From: Campylobacter sp. MIT 99-7217
GTDB taxonomy: Bacteria > Campylobacterota > Campylobacteria > Campylobacterales > Campylobacteraceae
Assembly (NCBI RefSeq): GCF_006864365.1
Contig: NZ_QHLJ01000003.1
Coordinates: forward strand, 179,445 to 243,444
Length of the DNA stretch: 64,000 bases
Direction: 5' to 3'
In this document: positions 8,271 through 18,203 of the stretch, piece after piece
Layout of the letters: every line of letters starts with the position of its first letter
Numbering within the stretch: position 1 is the first letter of the stretch
Position numbers and translations under genes: made by a program
The notes under the pieces: model-generated
Told to the model about the DNA's origin: nothing
The model's database searches: none
Seen by the model: the letters and a program-made list of their open reading frames with translations, nothing else

Positions 8271-9737
8271 ATGGCAAGAAAAACTGCTGTTATTGATCTT
8301 GGTTCAAATTCTGTAAGAATGGTGATCTTTGAAAAAAGTTCAAGATTTGCTTTTAATATTTGTGCTGAGTATAAAAGAAAGGTTCGGCTTGGAGAAAATG
8401 CCTATAATAACGGCAAAGTCTTACAAGCTGAAGCTATGCAAAGAACAGAAGATACTCTAGCTCATTTTAAGGCTTTAAGCCTAAAGCATAAATGTAATAA
8501 ACTTTTGATCGTAGGTACTTCTGCCCTAAGAGATGCTCCAAATTCTAAGGATTTCATCAAGAGGATAAAAAATAAGCTAAAACTTAATATCCGTTGCATA
8601 GACGGAAAAACCGAATCATATCTTGGAGGCTTAGCCGCTTTAAATTTACTAAGCGATATCCAAAACGCTACCACTCTTGATATAGGCGGTGGATCAAGTG
8701 AGCTTTGCTTGATAAGAGGAGGGAAAATTGTTGATTATATATCTTTGGATATTGGCACAGTAAGACTTAAGGAGCTATTTAGTGATAAAGATAAACTTAA
8801 GGATCTTGATAACTTTTTTAAACCTCTTTTAAAACTTATCCCTGAAAGCTTTAAAAATGAAAAGCTAATCGCCATAGGAGGAAGTTTAAGAGCGCTTTCA
8901 AATTCTATCATGCAAAAAAACTCATATCCTTTAAAAACCTTACATAATTTTCATTATGAACTTAAAAATGAAAAAGCACATATTAAAAAAATACTTGCTT
9001 GCCAAAATGAGGATTTAGCAAACTATGGTATTAAAAAGGATCGCTTTGATACTATAAAAGAAGGTATTTTGATCTTTTTAAATATTGCTGAAACACTTGG
9101 AGCAAAAGAAATCATCACAAGTGGCGTTGGTGTTAGAGAGGGTGTTTTTTTACAAGATTTGCTCCCTAAAACAAAAAGCTTTCCCGTAAATTTTAACCCA
9201 AGTCTTAGATCCTTGCAAGATAGATTTTTGAAAAAAAATCATAAAAGCAAAATTAGCCTTTATTGCTCAAAAATCTTTGATGAGCTTCAAAGCCTGCATG
9301 ATTTAAACATATCCTTTAAAACGAGTTTAATTAACGCTTCTAAGCTTTATCATATAGGCGAGTTTATAAGTCCTTATTATTCAAATGAACATAGTGCGTA
9401 TTTGGTGCTTAATAACCTAGATTATAGGATTTCTCATAAAGAAAAAACCCTCATTGCTCACTTGATAAAATTTTCAGGAAAAAAGATCAATTCTACTCTT
9501 ATTAAAGAATATCAAGATCTCTTGCCCAAATTTTCCATTCTAGCATGGCTAAGCTTTATACTAGGACTTGCAAAGATCTTAGAACAAAACTGCTTTGAAA
9601 AAGATAAAATCCAATTTAAACTAAAAAACAAATCTCTATATATCTACTCTCAAAATACCATAAATATCCCAAAAGATGAGCTTAAAAAGCTTGTTTTACC
9701 TGAAGATCTTATTTTAGTAGTAAATCAAGTGCCTTGA
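8271..9737 (+). CDS. ppx: Ppx/GppA exopolyphosphatase family protein
   Basis: 488 residues. The N-terminal actin-like ASKHA domain shows the phosphate loops DLGSNSVRM (10-18) and TLDIGGGSSEL (about 137-147), and a C-terminal HD-like helical region carries a YHIGEF motif. The family hydrolyses inorganic polyphosphate and/or the pentaphosphate of pppGpp; which activity dominates cannot be told. It lies 50 nt after cosR. Its 3' end overlaps the convergent fliO by 13 nt. Confidence 0.83.
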   Translation: MARKTAVIDLGSNSVRMVIFEKSSRFAFNICAEYKRKVRLGENAYNNGKVLQAEAMQRTEDTLAHFKALSLKHKCNKLLIVGTSALRDAPNSKDFIKRIKNKLKLNIRCIDGKTESYLGGLAALNLLSDIQNATTLDIGGGSSELCLIRGGKIVDYISLDIGTVRLKELFSDKDKLKDLDNFFKPLLKLIPESFKNEKLIAIGGSLRALSNSIMQKNSYPLKTLHNFHYELKNEKAHIKKILACQNEDLANYGIKKDRFDTIKEGILIFLNIAETLGAKEIITSGVGVREGVFLQDLLPKTKSFPVNFNPSLRSLQDRFLKKNHKSKISLYCSKIFDELQSLHDLNISFKTSLINASKLYHIGEFISPYYSNEHSAYLVLNNLDYRISHKEKTLIAHLIKFSGKKINSTLIKEYQDLLPKFSILAWLSFILGLAKILEQNCFEKDKIQFKLKNKSLYIYSQNTINIPKDELKKLVLPEDLILVVNQVP

Positions 9738-10546
9738 TTTTTTTGGATTAAATTTTGTAGCTTTTGTTTATTTTCTTCAAAAATAGAATTAAAACTTTTT
9801 TCACTTTTTGCCTGAGTTTGTAAATTTGTATGTTCTTTATTTATATCGCTAATATCTAAGATTACATTTGAATTTCCAATGATCATAACATATCTTTTAT
9901 CATTATAGTCTAAAATAACAAATTGATTATGTTTATCTAAATATCTTTGATAAATCAAGTCAAATTCTTTGATATTAAAAGTTTTCTTTTTTAAAGAATT
10001 TTTAATCCACCAAAGCACCGCAAGCAAAATAAACAAAACCAAAAGCACTAAAACATAATTCACATAATCAAAGCCGTCCAAACTCGAACTTTTAGGCTTT
10101 AATTCCTCTTTTGTTTCTAAATTTAAGCTTGGTTTTGCTTCTTGAACATCGTTTGTTGGGATAGCCGAAGCGTTTGGGCTTTGAGCAAGCTCTTTATTTA
10201 AGGCTCTTATTCTAAGACTTATTTTATTATTTGTATCACTTAGGGTCAAAAAAGTGTCATTTGGTGCTTCAAACATGATCAAAACCTTATTTTGTTCTGG
10301 TTTTATCAACATTTTTTTGAGTATGGGAGATTTAAATTCTTGTTCTTTTTCTTTATCAAAACTTAGTTCATTTAAGGTTAGTAAAATGAAGTTATTTTCT
10401 TTTTTCTGAGTAACATGCCCCTTATACGCACTATCAAAAGAAAGCGTAATATCTACTCTATCATTTCTATCATAAATATTATAATCCAAAAGCTTGGTTG
10501 CAAAAAGAGGTAAAACACAAAAAGAAAGTAAAATAAAAACCCTCAT
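9725..10546 (-). CDS. fliO: Membrane protein, probable flagellar export protein FliO
   Basis: 273 residues: signal peptide (1-17), a periplasmic beta-rich domain (about 20-125), a Pro/Ser linker, one membrane helix (about 163-186), then a cytoplasmic domain with VILDYNDKRYVMIIGNSNVILDI, resembling the FliO core where a conserved glycine follows two strands. It overlaps fliN by 4 nt. Adjacency to fliN is also how the H. pylori FliO was placed. FliO helps assemble the FliPQR export gate. The large periplasmic domain is characteristic of epsilonproteobacterial versions. Confidence 0.65.
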   Translation of the reverse strand: MRVFILLSFCVLPLFATKLLDYNIYDRNDRVDITLSFDSAYKGHVTQKKENNFILLTLNELSFDKEKEQEFKSPILKKMLIKPEQNKVLIMFEAPNDTFLTLSDTNNKISLRIRALNKELAQSPNASAIPTNDVQEAKPSLNLETKEELKPKSSSLDGFDYVNYVLVLLVLFILLAVLWWIKNSLKKKTFNIKEFDLIYQRYLDKHNQFVILDYNDKRYVMIIGNSNVILDISDINKEHTNLQTQAKSEKSFNSIFEENKQKLQNLIQKNQGT

Positions 10547-10860
10547 ACTACTTCTTTTTTAAAGTATTGTAGAACCGTTTTTGAATCCAAAATTTCATTG
10601 ATACGAATGGCTAGGTTTTTTTCATATACCATAACCTCGCCTTTTCCAAAAATTCTTTTATTAATATATAATTCCACGCTCTCACCAGCTGGTTTTTCAA
10701 GATCAATAACAGAACCCACATTAAGCTTTAAAAGCTCGCTAACACTCATTTGTGTCGTACCAAGCTCGCTAACAAAATCAACAGTAATATCTAAAATATC
10801 CTCATAAGAATCAAGCAAACCTGCATGTTCGCCAAATTCATTTAATCTCTCCTCAGCCAT
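10543..10860 (-). CDS. fliN: Flagellar motor switch protein FliN
   Basis: 105 residues with the SpoA/FliN fold: VDFVSELGTTQMSVSELLKLNVGSVIDL at residues 28-55, then a glycine-rich turn and ILDS at the end. It forms the C-ring base with FliM and FliY and receives CheY signals. It overlaps fliO (4 nt) and the upstream CheX-like gene (8 nt), so all three are one translationally coupled unit. Confidence 0.92.
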   Translation of the reverse strand: MAEERLNEFGEHAGLLDSYEDILDITVDFVSELGTTQMSVSELLKLNVGSVIDLEKPAGESVELYINKRIFGKGEVMVYEKNLAIRINEILDSKTVLQYFKKEVV

Positions 10861-11281
10861 TTTTCCTATAACCTATCCTAAAACTATCTCCATCAAAATC
10901 ATAAGTAAAGGCTTTATCGAGTTTAAAATTTGAAAAATCGACGCGTCCAAGATATTCAGGAATTCCAAGCTTATATTCAACATTAGAATTGCTTTCTTTA
11001 AGTGTAAGCTTGGCATGTCCTATGATTTCATTTGCCATTTCTTTTGCCAAATCACACCAATCACTTTCATCAAAGGTAATATTTTTCAAAAAAATCTTTC
11101 TAAATTTTTCAAACACCTGCTTTGGAAAAAAAAGATAGAAGTCAAACTCGCCCTCTTGGCTAGAACTTAAACTAATACTCGCTCCATAAAGTTCTCCAGA
11201 AATTTGATCACTTTCTTTTAATTTACCCTTTAAAATATCCTCAAAAAAATGTCTTATAGAATCCTCAAGTGCACGAATCAC
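10853..11281 (-). CDS. CheX-like chemotaxis phosphatase-domain protein
   Basis: 142 residues resembling the CheX/CheC phosphatase fold. The helix EMANEIIGH fits the family ExxNxxxG signature whose Glu and Asn act on CheY-phosphate. A single domain of about CheX size (around 150). Position at the head of the fliN-fliO unit supports a role at the motor switch. The phosphatase assignment is from motif and context; a related hypothetical gene precedes fliN in C. jejuni. Confidence 0.65.
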   Translation of the reverse strand: MIRALEDSIRHFFEDILKGKLKESDQISGELYGASISLSSSQEGEFDFYLFFPKQVFEKFRKIFLKNITFDESDWCDLAKEMANEIIGHAKLTLKESNSNVEYKLGIPEYLGRVDFSNFKLDKAFTYDFDGDSFRIGYRKNG

Positions 11282-11347
11282 TTTTTCCTCCTTTTAAAAT
11301 AAACGAAATTTCATAATTATAAACAAAACAGCTTTAAAAAACAAGAT

Positions 11348-12094
11348 TTATTCAAAAATTTCTTTGATTTTTTTAAAAATTTCTCTTATTTTGTATTCTT
11401 TAAAAAGCTGGACTATACTTGTCCCAACGATAGCCCCATCACAAATTTGCTTTATCTTTTGCACATCTTTTTTTGTTTTAATACCAAAACCCAAAAAAAC
11501 AGGCAAAGAACTTTCCTCTCTGATATCCTTGACAAGAGTCTTAAGCTTTGCTTGTTCAGCCCTTTTGCCTCCGGTAATGCCAACACTTGCCACAGCATAC
11601 ACAAAGCCACTTCCCCTACTTAATATCTCTTTGATACGAGGCTTAGGCGTTGTTACGCTGATAAGTGGGATTAGGGCTAAATTTGCTTCTTCGCAAAGCC
11701 TAAAAAGCTCTTCATTTTCTTCAAAAGGAAGATCAGGCACGATAAGCCCTTTAATGCCTACTTCCTTAGCCTTTTTCACAAAGCTTTGCAAACCATAAGA
11801 AAAGATCACATTATAATACACCAAAAAAACAAGAATTTTAGAAGTTTTTACCTCACTTAAAAGCTCAAAGACCTTATGTATAGTCGCCCCTTTTTCTAAG
11901 GCTTTTAAAGCAGCTTCTGAGATAATTTTTCCATCAGCAATGGGATCAGAGTATGCTATACCAAGCTCTAAAATATCGATATTTGTTCTATCAAGCCCCT
12001 CTATAAAGGATTTTGTCATCTTAAGATCTGGATATCCAGCCACCATATACGCTACATTTGCCTTATCTTTAAAATGAGTTCTAAAATTAACCAT
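11348..12094 (-). CDS. trpA: Tryptophan synthase alpha chain
   Basis: 248 residues, TIM-barrel. Catalytic Glu in [14 protein letters not shown] (near 42-55), catalytic Asp in [11 protein letters not shown], and the phosphate-binding loop VASVGITGG. It cleaves indole-3-glycerol phosphate and channels indole to TrpB. It is last in the trp operon and its start overlaps trpB by 8 nt. Confidence 0.95.
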   Translation of the reverse strand: MVNFRTHFKDKANVAYMVAGYPDLKMTKSFIEGLDRTNIDILELGIAYSDPIADGKIISEAALKALEKGATIHKVFELLSEVKTSKILVFLVYYNVIFSYGLQSFVKKAKEVGIKGLIVPDLPFEENEELFRLCEEANLALIPLISVTTPKPRIKEILSRGSGFVYAVASVGITGGKRAEQAKLKTLVKDIREESSLPVFLGFGIKTKKDVQKIKQICDGAIVGTSIVQLFKEYKIREIFKKIKEIFE

Positions 12095-13265
12095 AAATTC
12101 TTCCTTTTTTGTAAGCTTTGATCGTTTCTATATCCTTATCCCCTCTTCCTGAAAGATTGACAACTATGACGCTTTTTTTGCTTAAATCCTTGCAAATTTT
12201 TGGTAAAATAGCCAAGGCATGCGCACTTTCAATAGCACTTAAAATTCCTTCTTTTTTACACAAAAACTTTAAAGCCTCGATACACTCATCATCACTTACC
12301 GCATAATAACTTGCCCTTTTACTTTCAAACAAATGAGCATGAATAGGACCAATACCCGGATAATCAAGCCCAGCTGAAATACTATGCACAGGCAAGATAT
12401 TACCCAGCTCATCTTGCAAAACCTTTGTTTTCATACCATGAATGATACCTGTTCGCCCCTTTGTTAAGGTCGCTGCATGATAAGGAGTATCCACGCCAAG
12501 CCCTCCTGCTTCAACGCCTATCAAACGCACTTTTTTATCTTCTATAAATTCATAAAAAATACCCACAGCATTACTTCCTCCACCCACACAAGCAATGATC
12601 ATGTCAGCTTTTTTACCCAACTTTTTCAGCTGTTTTTTTGTCTCCTTGCCGATGATACTTTGAAAATGTGCTACGATTTGAGGATAAGGATAAGGTCCAA
12701 CAGCACTTCCTATCACATAAAAGGATTTTTCTATCTCATTGATCCAAGTTTGCAAGGCAGCAGTTGTGGCTTCTTTAAGGGTCTTAAGTCCATTTTTAAT
12801 GCCCACAACCCTAGCTCCTAAAAGCTCTATTTTATAAACATTTAAAGCCTGTCTTTGCATATCCGTTTCGCCCATATAAATTTCACATTCTAAGCCTAAA
12901 AGTGCTGCTGCTGTGGCGGTGGCTAGTCCATGCTGCCCTGCTCCTGTCTCGGCTATCACCTTTTTTTTGCCCATTTTCTTAGCTAAAAGTACTTGGGCTA
13001 AAGCATTGTTGATCTTATGTGCTCCTGTGTGATTTAAATCCTCTCTTTTTAAATAAATTTCATGTCCAAAATGCTTGCTTAAATTTCTAGCAAAATAAAG
13101 AGGTGTCTTGCGTCCTACATAGTTTTTAAGTAAATCTTTTAACTCTTTTTTAAAATCTTTTAAAAAAGCTATTTCATGAAAAGCCTTTTCTAAGTCCTTT
13201 AAAGCAAACATTGCTGTTTCTGGTACAAACTGCCCCCCAAATTCTCCATAATAACTCTTTTTCAT
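12087..13265 (-). CDS. trpB: Tryptophan synthase beta chain
   Basis: 392 residues, full length. PLP lysine in [11 protein letters not shown], substrate loop [11 protein letters not shown] phosphate loop GGGSNA and the C-terminal SGRGDKD. It condenses indole with serine to tryptophan, as an alpha2-beta2 complex with TrpA. It overlaps trpF by 4 nt and trpA by 8 nt. Confidence 0.96.
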   Translation of the reverse strand: MKKSYYGEFGGQFVPETAMFALKDLEKAFHEIAFLKDFKKELKDLLKNYVGRKTPLYFARNLSKHFGHEIYLKREDLNHTGAHKINNALAQVLLAKKMGKKKVIAETGAGQHGLATATAAALLGLECEIYMGETDMQRQALNVYKIELLGARVVGIKNGLKTLKEATTAALQTWINEIEKSFYVIGSAVGPYPYPQIVAHFQSIIGKETKKQLKKLGKKADMIIACVGGGSNAVGIFYEFIEDKKVRLIGVEAGGLGVDTPYHAATLTKGRTGIIHGMKTKVLQDELGNILPVHSISAGLDYPGIGPIHAHLFESKRASYYAVSDDECIEALKFLCKKEGILSAIESAHALAILPKICKDLSKKSVIVVNLSGRGDKDIETIKAYKKGRIYG

Positions 13266-13894
13266 TCTCCAAGCTCCTTTATAATCTTTTCTACCAAGCT
13301 TATATCCTTAAGTCCAGCTTTTATTTCAACCCTTGAGTTTAGATCCAAAAGCAAGGCCTTTGTTTTTAAGGCTTCTTTGATATTTTCAAGCCCTATGCCT
13401 CCAGCTAAGCCAAAATCAAGCTTATTTTCGCTTAAAAAAGCTTGTAAAATAGGCTCATCTAAAAGCTTCCAATCAAAGCTTAGCCCATTTCCTCCCTTAA
13501 ATTTTCCCTTAGTATCAAAAAGGATCAAATCAGCAAAGACTTGCTCACTCAAGTCCTTTTTAAAATCTTCATTTATGCTTAAAACCTGCCAAAGCTCTAA
13601 ATTTAAAGCCTTTAAGTCCTCATATAAGCTTTTTGAAATATTTTTATAAACTTGAACCACTTTTAGCTTACAAGCCTTGGCTAGTTCTAAGATAAGCTCA
13701 TCTTTTTCATCTACAAAAACACCCACGCTTTTTTTACCATGCTCATTAATGATACTAGCTATCTCAACGGCTTTTTCAAAGCTTACTTGCCTTGGGCTTT
13801 TTGTAAAGATTAAGCCCATATAATCAAGCTCAAGCCTTGCTAGCTCAAGAGCGTTTTTACTCTCTGTTATGCCACAAATTTTAATCTTTTTCAA
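13262..13894 (-). CDS. trpF: Phosphoribosylanthranilate isomerase
   Basis: 210 residues, TIM-barrel. Catalytic Cys in KICGIT at the N-terminus, general acid Asp in LILFDTKG and phosphate loop [11 protein letters not shown]. It is a stand-alone enzyme, not fused to TrpC, and no trpC lies in this operon. Third step of tryptophan synthesis. Confidence 0.92.
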   Translation of the reverse strand: MKKIKICGITESKNALELARLELDYMGLIFTKSPRQVSFEKAVEIASIINEHGKKSVGVFVDEKDELILELAKACKLKVVQVYKNISKSLYEDLKALNLELWQVLSINEDFKKDLSEQVFADLILFDTKGKFKGGNGLSFDWKLLDEPILQAFLSENKLDFGLAGGIGLENIKEALKTKALLLDLNSRVEIKAGLKDISLVEKIIKELGE

Positions 13895-13921
13895 AAGCTT
13901 CCTTTTTAAGCCTTAAAAGCT

Positions 13922-15535
13922 CTAAATTTGACTTAGTTTTGCTCTTTCTTCTTGAAATTCACAAAAATACTCATAAACCCTGCCTGAATATATAGCCTCA
14001 AGCACCATATCCTTTGCCTTCAAAGGATTATCCACCCTTTTGGCTGTATAAAGAGCAAAGATAGCATTTAGCACCACTATATCAAATTTAGCCCCCCTTT
14101 GCTCGCCCTTTAGAGTTTTGATTAAAATTTCAGCATTTTCTTTAGGACTTCCTCCTGCTATTTCGCTATGAAAGGCTCTTTTAAAGCCAAATTGCTCAGG
14201 GCTTATATTATAATGAATGATTTCTCCATCATCAAGCTCATAAATGCTTGTCTCATCGCAAATACTAAGCTCATCTAAGCCATCATTTCCCCTAACAACC
14301 AAGGCCTTTTTACGACCCAAAAGCCTTAAAACCTCAGCTATTAGCTTATGCACAGGGGCGTGGTAATTGCCCACAAGTTGATATTTTAAGCTTAAATTTG
14401 GATGAAGTAGGGGTCCTAAGATATTAAAAACCGTTCTTAATTTAAGCCTTTCTCTCACACTTTTAACCTCGCCAACAAGGGGGTGAAAAAAGGGAGCGTG
14501 AAAAAAGCAAAGCCTTGTTTTTTCAAGCATTAAAAGCTGTTTTTGAGGCTCTTTAAAGCCCTCGGCCTTAAGCTCGCTTAAGACATCAGAGCTGCCACTC
14601 TTACTTGATATAGCCTTATTTCCATGCTTTGCTACCCTAAGTCCAAGGGCTGCTAGTATGAAAGCCACTGTGGTTGAGATATTTATAGTTTTAAAGCCAT
14701 CCCCTCCTGTGCCTACTATATCTATCATATCGCTATCATCATTAAAGGTATTTGAGTATTTTAAGATATTTTGAATGAGTGCTGTTAGGCTTTTTTCATT
14801 AAGGCTTTTTTCTGTGATTAAAACAAGCAGGGCAGCAAGCTGAATTTCTTCAAAGTCCTTACTCATAATCAAAGAACAAATTTGGCTAAAATCCTCACTA
14901 TCAAGATTTTGATCAAGGCTTAATTTTTGTAAAAAGGGGGTGAAATCTTTTTTTTCTTCTTGAAGCTCACTTTTTTTAAGGCTTAAAAAATTTGAAAGTA
15001 TTTTAAGTCCGTATTCGCTAAAAAAGCTCTCAGGGTGAAACTGCACCCCAAAATAAGGCAAGGATTTATGAGCAAAAGCCATTAAAACCCCATCCTCACT
15101 AAAAGCTAAAGGCTCAAGTTCCTTTGGCAAATTTACAACTTCTAAGGAGTGATAACGCATGATCTTAAAGCTTTTGGGAAGCTCTTTAAAAAGCAAATTT
15201 GAGCTTACAAGCTTTATTTTTGAGCTTATAGCATGAGCTGGTTTTTCAAGCCTTTTAATCTTTGCCTTAAAGCTTAAGGCTATGATTTGATGACCTAGGC
15301 AAATGCCAAGTATTGGGATCTTTAGCCTTGCATTGATTAGCTCTAAGCACACCCCACTATCTTTTGGATGCTTTGGCCCTGGGCTTAACACTATAAAATC
15401 AGGCTTTAAGGAGATGATTTCTTCAAGGCTTAATTCATCATTTCTTATGGTCTTAATTTCTCCCTTATAAAGGCTTTCTAGCATAGAGCGGACATTAAAA
15501 ACAAAGGAATCATAATTATCTATTAAAACTATCAT
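13922..15535 (-). CDS. trpD: Fused anthranilate synthase glutaminase / anthranilate phosphoribosyltransferase
   Basis: 537 residues. Residues 1-190 are a class I glutamine amidotransferase with nucleophile GICLGHQ and HPESF. Residues about 200-537 are anthranilate phosphoribosyltransferase with DIVGTGGDG, NISTTVAFILA and KHGNKAISSKSGSSDVL. This TrpG-TrpD fusion supplies ammonia to TrpE and then adds phosphoribosyl. It overlaps trpE by 4 nt and is followed by a 27-nt gap to trpF. Confidence 0.95.
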   Translation of the reverse strand: MIVLIDNYDSFVFNVRSMLESLYKGEIKTIRNDELSLEEIISLKPDFIVLSPGPKHPKDSGVCLELINARLKIPILGICLGHQIIALSFKAKIKRLEKPAHAISSKIKLVSSNLLFKELPKSFKIMRYHSLEVVNLPKELEPLAFSEDGVLMAFAHKSLPYFGVQFHPESFFSEYGLKILSNFLSLKKSELQEEKKDFTPFLQKLSLDQNLDSEDFSQICSLIMSKDFEEIQLAALLVLITEKSLNEKSLTALIQNILKYSNTFNDDSDMIDIVGTGGDGFKTINISTTVAFILAALGLRVAKHGNKAISSKSGSSDVLSELKAEGFKEPQKQLLMLEKTRLCFFHAPFFHPLVGEVKSVRERLKLRTVFNILGPLLHPNLSLKYQLVGNYHAPVHKLIAEVLRLLGRKKALVVRGNDGLDELSICDETSIYELDDGEIIHYNISPEQFGFKRAFHSEIAGGSPKENAEILIKTLKGEQRGAKFDIVVLNAIFALYTAKRVDNPLKAKDMVLEAIYSGRVYEYFCEFQEERAKLSQI

Positions 15536-17052
15536 TTTTTATCCTTGCTAAAGGCTTTTTCTTTTGAGCCTTTGGCTAAATTTGGCTTTTTAAGCTTTGA
15601 ATTTTTAGCTAAGCTTGGCTTTTTAAGCTCTAAATTTGAAGTCTTAGCAGGGCTTGTTTTTTCTAGCTTTAAGCCTTTGGTGAGGCTTTTTTTTGAAGCC
15701 TTGCCAAACTTTGCAGAGGCTAAATTTGATTTAGCGAGATCTTTTTTCCTTGCTAAATTTAAGTCTTTAGCAGAGCTTAAAAAATCCCCTTCCTCCTTTA
15801 AATTTGAGTTTTTAGAGCAAAGTTTTTCAAAAAGAGCTAATAAGGATCTTCTTTTTGCCTTTATTTCTTCATATTCTTTTTGAGCCTTGCTAGCTAGCAC
15901 TATTCCAGCTCCACTTGCTAGGTAGGCCTTATTGTCTTTGAAAAAAGCTGAACGGATTAAAATAGCTAAAAGAGCGTCTTCATTAAATCTTAAAAAGCCA
16001 ATAGCCCCTCCATAAACCCCTCTATTAAGCCTTTCAAGCTGGGCAATAAGCTCTAAGGCTCTAATTTTAGGCGCTCCACTAAGCGTGCCTGCTGGAAAGA
16101 CAGCTGAAATAGCGTCAAATATGCTAGCATCCTTTCTTAAGCTTGCATAAACCTCGCTTACTATGTGCATGACAAATTGATAGATTTGCACGCTAAAGGC
16201 ATTTTTTACCTCAATTTCAGTTCCAAATTTAGCCAAGTCATTTCTGGCTAAATCAACTAGCATTTTGTGTTCGCAAAGTTCTTTTTCATCACTTAATAAA
16301 TCCTCTTGCAAGGCTTTTATATCGCTTTTTGAGTCTAAATTTCTTGTTCCTGCTATGGGGGCTACGAAAAGCTCTTTATTTTTAATGCTTAAGACAAGCT
16401 CAGGTGAAGAGCCTAAGACCACCCCATACTTGCTTGGAAAATGAAACATATAAGGGCTTGGATTTTCCTTGCTTAAGGCCTCATAAAAATCAAAGCTAGA
16501 AATATTATGCTCTATGCAAAGCTGTTTGCTTAAAACCACCTGAAAGATATCCCCGCTAAGCAAATACTGCTTAGCCTCTTTAACCATGCTTAAAAATTTT
16601 TTTTCTTCTTCTTTTAAATCACTTAGTATCTTAAATTTAAGCTCTTTTTTTTCTTTTAAGCTTGGCTCTTCTTCTTTTAAAAAGGAAAAATAGGCTTTAT
16701 CTCCGTATTCATAATAAATTTTGGTATTTTTTTCATACACTAAGTAAGCCTTCGCGTCAGCAAATAAAAAAAGAGGAAAATCATAGCTTTTTAAGCTTAG
16801 CTTTTCAAGCCTTTCAAAAAGATGGATAAAATCAAAAGAAAGCACCCCAAAAAAGCCAGCCTCTTTACAAAGTGCCCTTTGGCTGGTTTTTTCATAAAAT
16901 TTAGCCTTAAAAGAACTAAAATCAAGCTCTTTAGAATCTAAAAATAAAGGATCTATGCCTATGATGATCTTATCCTTATCCTCTGCAAAATAAGAAAAGG
17001 GGTATTTTTCAAGTATTTGTCTATAATAAAAATTTGCTTCTTTGCTTAACAT
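15532..17052 (-). CDS. trpE: Anthranilate synthase component I with unusual lysine-rich C-terminal tail
   Basis: Residues 1-412 form a normal chorismate-binding enzyme: LSGDIFQVVLSKQ, PIAGTRN, ARNDLAKFGTEIEV and the FPAGTLSGAPKIRALE block. Residues about 413-506 are an extra low-complexity tail of about 95 residues rich in K, S, L, A and N, with recurring KKPSLAK/KKPNLAKG units. The tail is encoded by imperfect DNA repeats and ends inside the trpD start (4-nt overlap). The enzyme converts chorismate to anthranilate with the TrpD glutaminase. The tail looks disordered and is not part of the family. Confidence 0.93.
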   Translation of the reverse strand: MLSKEANFYYRQILEKYPFSYFAEDKDKIIIGIDPLFLDSKELDFSSFKAKFYEKTSQRALCKEAGFFGVLSFDFIHLFERLEKLSLKSYDFPLFLFADAKAYLVYEKNTKIYYEYGDKAYFSFLKEEEPSLKEKKELKFKILSDLKEEEKKFLSMVKEAKQYLLSGDIFQVVLSKQLCIEHNISSFDFYEALSKENPSPYMFHFPSKYGVVLGSSPELVLSIKNKELFVAPIAGTRNLDSKSDIKALQEDLLSDEKELCEHKMLVDLARNDLAKFGTEIEVKNAFSVQIYQFVMHIVSEVYASLRKDASIFDAISAVFPAGTLSGAPKIRALELIAQLERLNRGVYGGAIGFLRFNEDALLAILIRSAFFKDNKAYLASGAGIVLASKAQKEYEEIKAKRRSLLALFEKLCSKNSNLKEEGDFLSSAKDLNLARKKDLAKSNLASAKFGKASKKSLTKGLKLEKTSPAKTSNLELKKPSLAKNSKLKKPNLAKGSKEKAFSKDKK

Positions 17053-17516
17053 TTTTTACCTTTAAATTTATTTGAGTTTTAGGATTTTAGAAAAAAGGCC
17101 AAAGAAAGAGGGAAAAAAGTGAGTTAGTATGAGGACTTTGAGATTTATACATTTTTTTCCTTTTTATTAAGCTTTAAAAGCTTAAAGTTTAGGATAATAA
17201 ATATAAAATTTGGCTTAAAAAAGAGATTTAAAAACTGATATATCTTGATTTTTGACATAAATAAAAGCTAAAAAATTTGAAAAGCTCAATGAAAGAAGTA
17301 AATGCCAAATTTAGAAAAATTTAGATATAAAAATAACATAAATTCGAGAAATTATCAAAAAATCCTACCTTAAATTGTTCTCTTTTAAAATTTAAAGCCC
17401 TAAAGATTATATTAAAAAATAAACGCCTTAAAATCAAGCCTCAAAAATTTTGATAAGCTTTTGCAATAGCTTTGCTTTTACACCTATTTTTTCAAACTTC
17501 CATAAAAATTTAATAT
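17053..17516. other. Intergenic region upstream of trpE
   Basis: 464 nt, very AT-rich, without a credible gene. On the minus strand it must hold the trp operon promoter. I looked for a leader peptide with adjacent Trp codons (CCA on this strand) and found none. A small inverted repeat, TTAAGCTTTaAAAGCTTAA-like, lies near 17168-17186. Confidence 0.5.
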
Positions 17517-18203
17517 TTACTTTTTAAAATCTCTTAAAGAATTAAGTTTCACGCACCAGCTATTGAAATGCTGACATTTTGATCTTATATTATCTATACC
17601 AATTTCCTTTGCAATATTGCTACCGTGCAAAATCTTCCTATATTTAGGAGAATGAAAAATTTTTTCTAGTCTATGTGAGGGACTTGTTTCCTTACTATTG
17701 TTAATAAGCTCTGGATTGTCAAATTTATTAATAATATTTTCTAATTCACAAATTGATAATTCTTTCCACTCAGCATCTGCTTGTATAATTTTACCAATAT
17801 CACTAAAAAGCAAGCTTTCAAATTCGTGTGGCTGTATATGGCTAAAAAATCTTTCTGTGTCGCAACACCCTTTGATTTTTTGATCAAATTTATCTTGTAT
17901 ATTTTTAATTTTTTCATATATATCAGTATCGGGTTTTATGCCTTCTAAAAATCTCTTATCCAATCCATAATAATCAAAAAAAGTTGTTACAAAAGCTTCC
18001 TTATCTCCATTTAAAAATTTTTTAATAAAATTAGAGACTCTATCATAGTTTAATCCCCCACCTTTATGTCCCTTAGATGTAGGTATCATGAGTGGAATAA
18101 GACATATATTAGAGCTTTGAAAATAACCGTATAAAACATCTTTTACAAATTTTTCCTCACTTTGTCCTTCACAAATTATATAACACCTTAAAATACCTGA
18201 CAT
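17517..18203 (-). CDS. DUF4276 (TOPRIM-like) protein, partner of an AAA ATPase
   Basis: 228 residues. The N-terminal IICEGQSEEKF carries the glutamate of a TOPRIM-like nuclease motif. Conserved family stretches follow: GHKGGGLNYDRV, TTFFDYYGL and HEFESLLFSD. Its start overlaps the stop of the ATPase by one base (TAATG), so the two are coupled. DUF4276/AAA pairs occur in defence islands and resemble a split OLD-type (overcoming lysogenisation defect) nuclease. Anti-phage function is inferred from family and pairing, not shown. Confidence 0.75.
   Translation of the reverse strand: MSGILRCYIICEGQSEEKFVKDVLYGYFQSSNICLIPLMIPTSKGHKGGGLNYDRVSNFIKKFLNGDKEAFVTTFFDYYGLDKRFLEGIKPDTDIYEKIKNIQDKFDQKIKGCCDTERFFSHIQPHEFESLLFSDIGKIIQADAEWKELSICELENIINKFDNPELINNSKETSPSHRLEKIFHSPKYRKILHGSNIAKEIGIDNIRSKCQHFNSWCVKLNSLRDFKK

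Noticed and set aside
11364..11798. Plus-strand open frame inside trpA
   Set aside because: It lies wholly within a conserved enzyme gene on the other strand and has no ribosome site. The same holds for similar frames in trpB, trpF, ctsE and ackA.
17053..17516. Possible trp leader peptide/attenuator
   Set aside because: No short frame with adjacent tryptophan codons and no convincing terminator/antiterminator pair on the minus strand.
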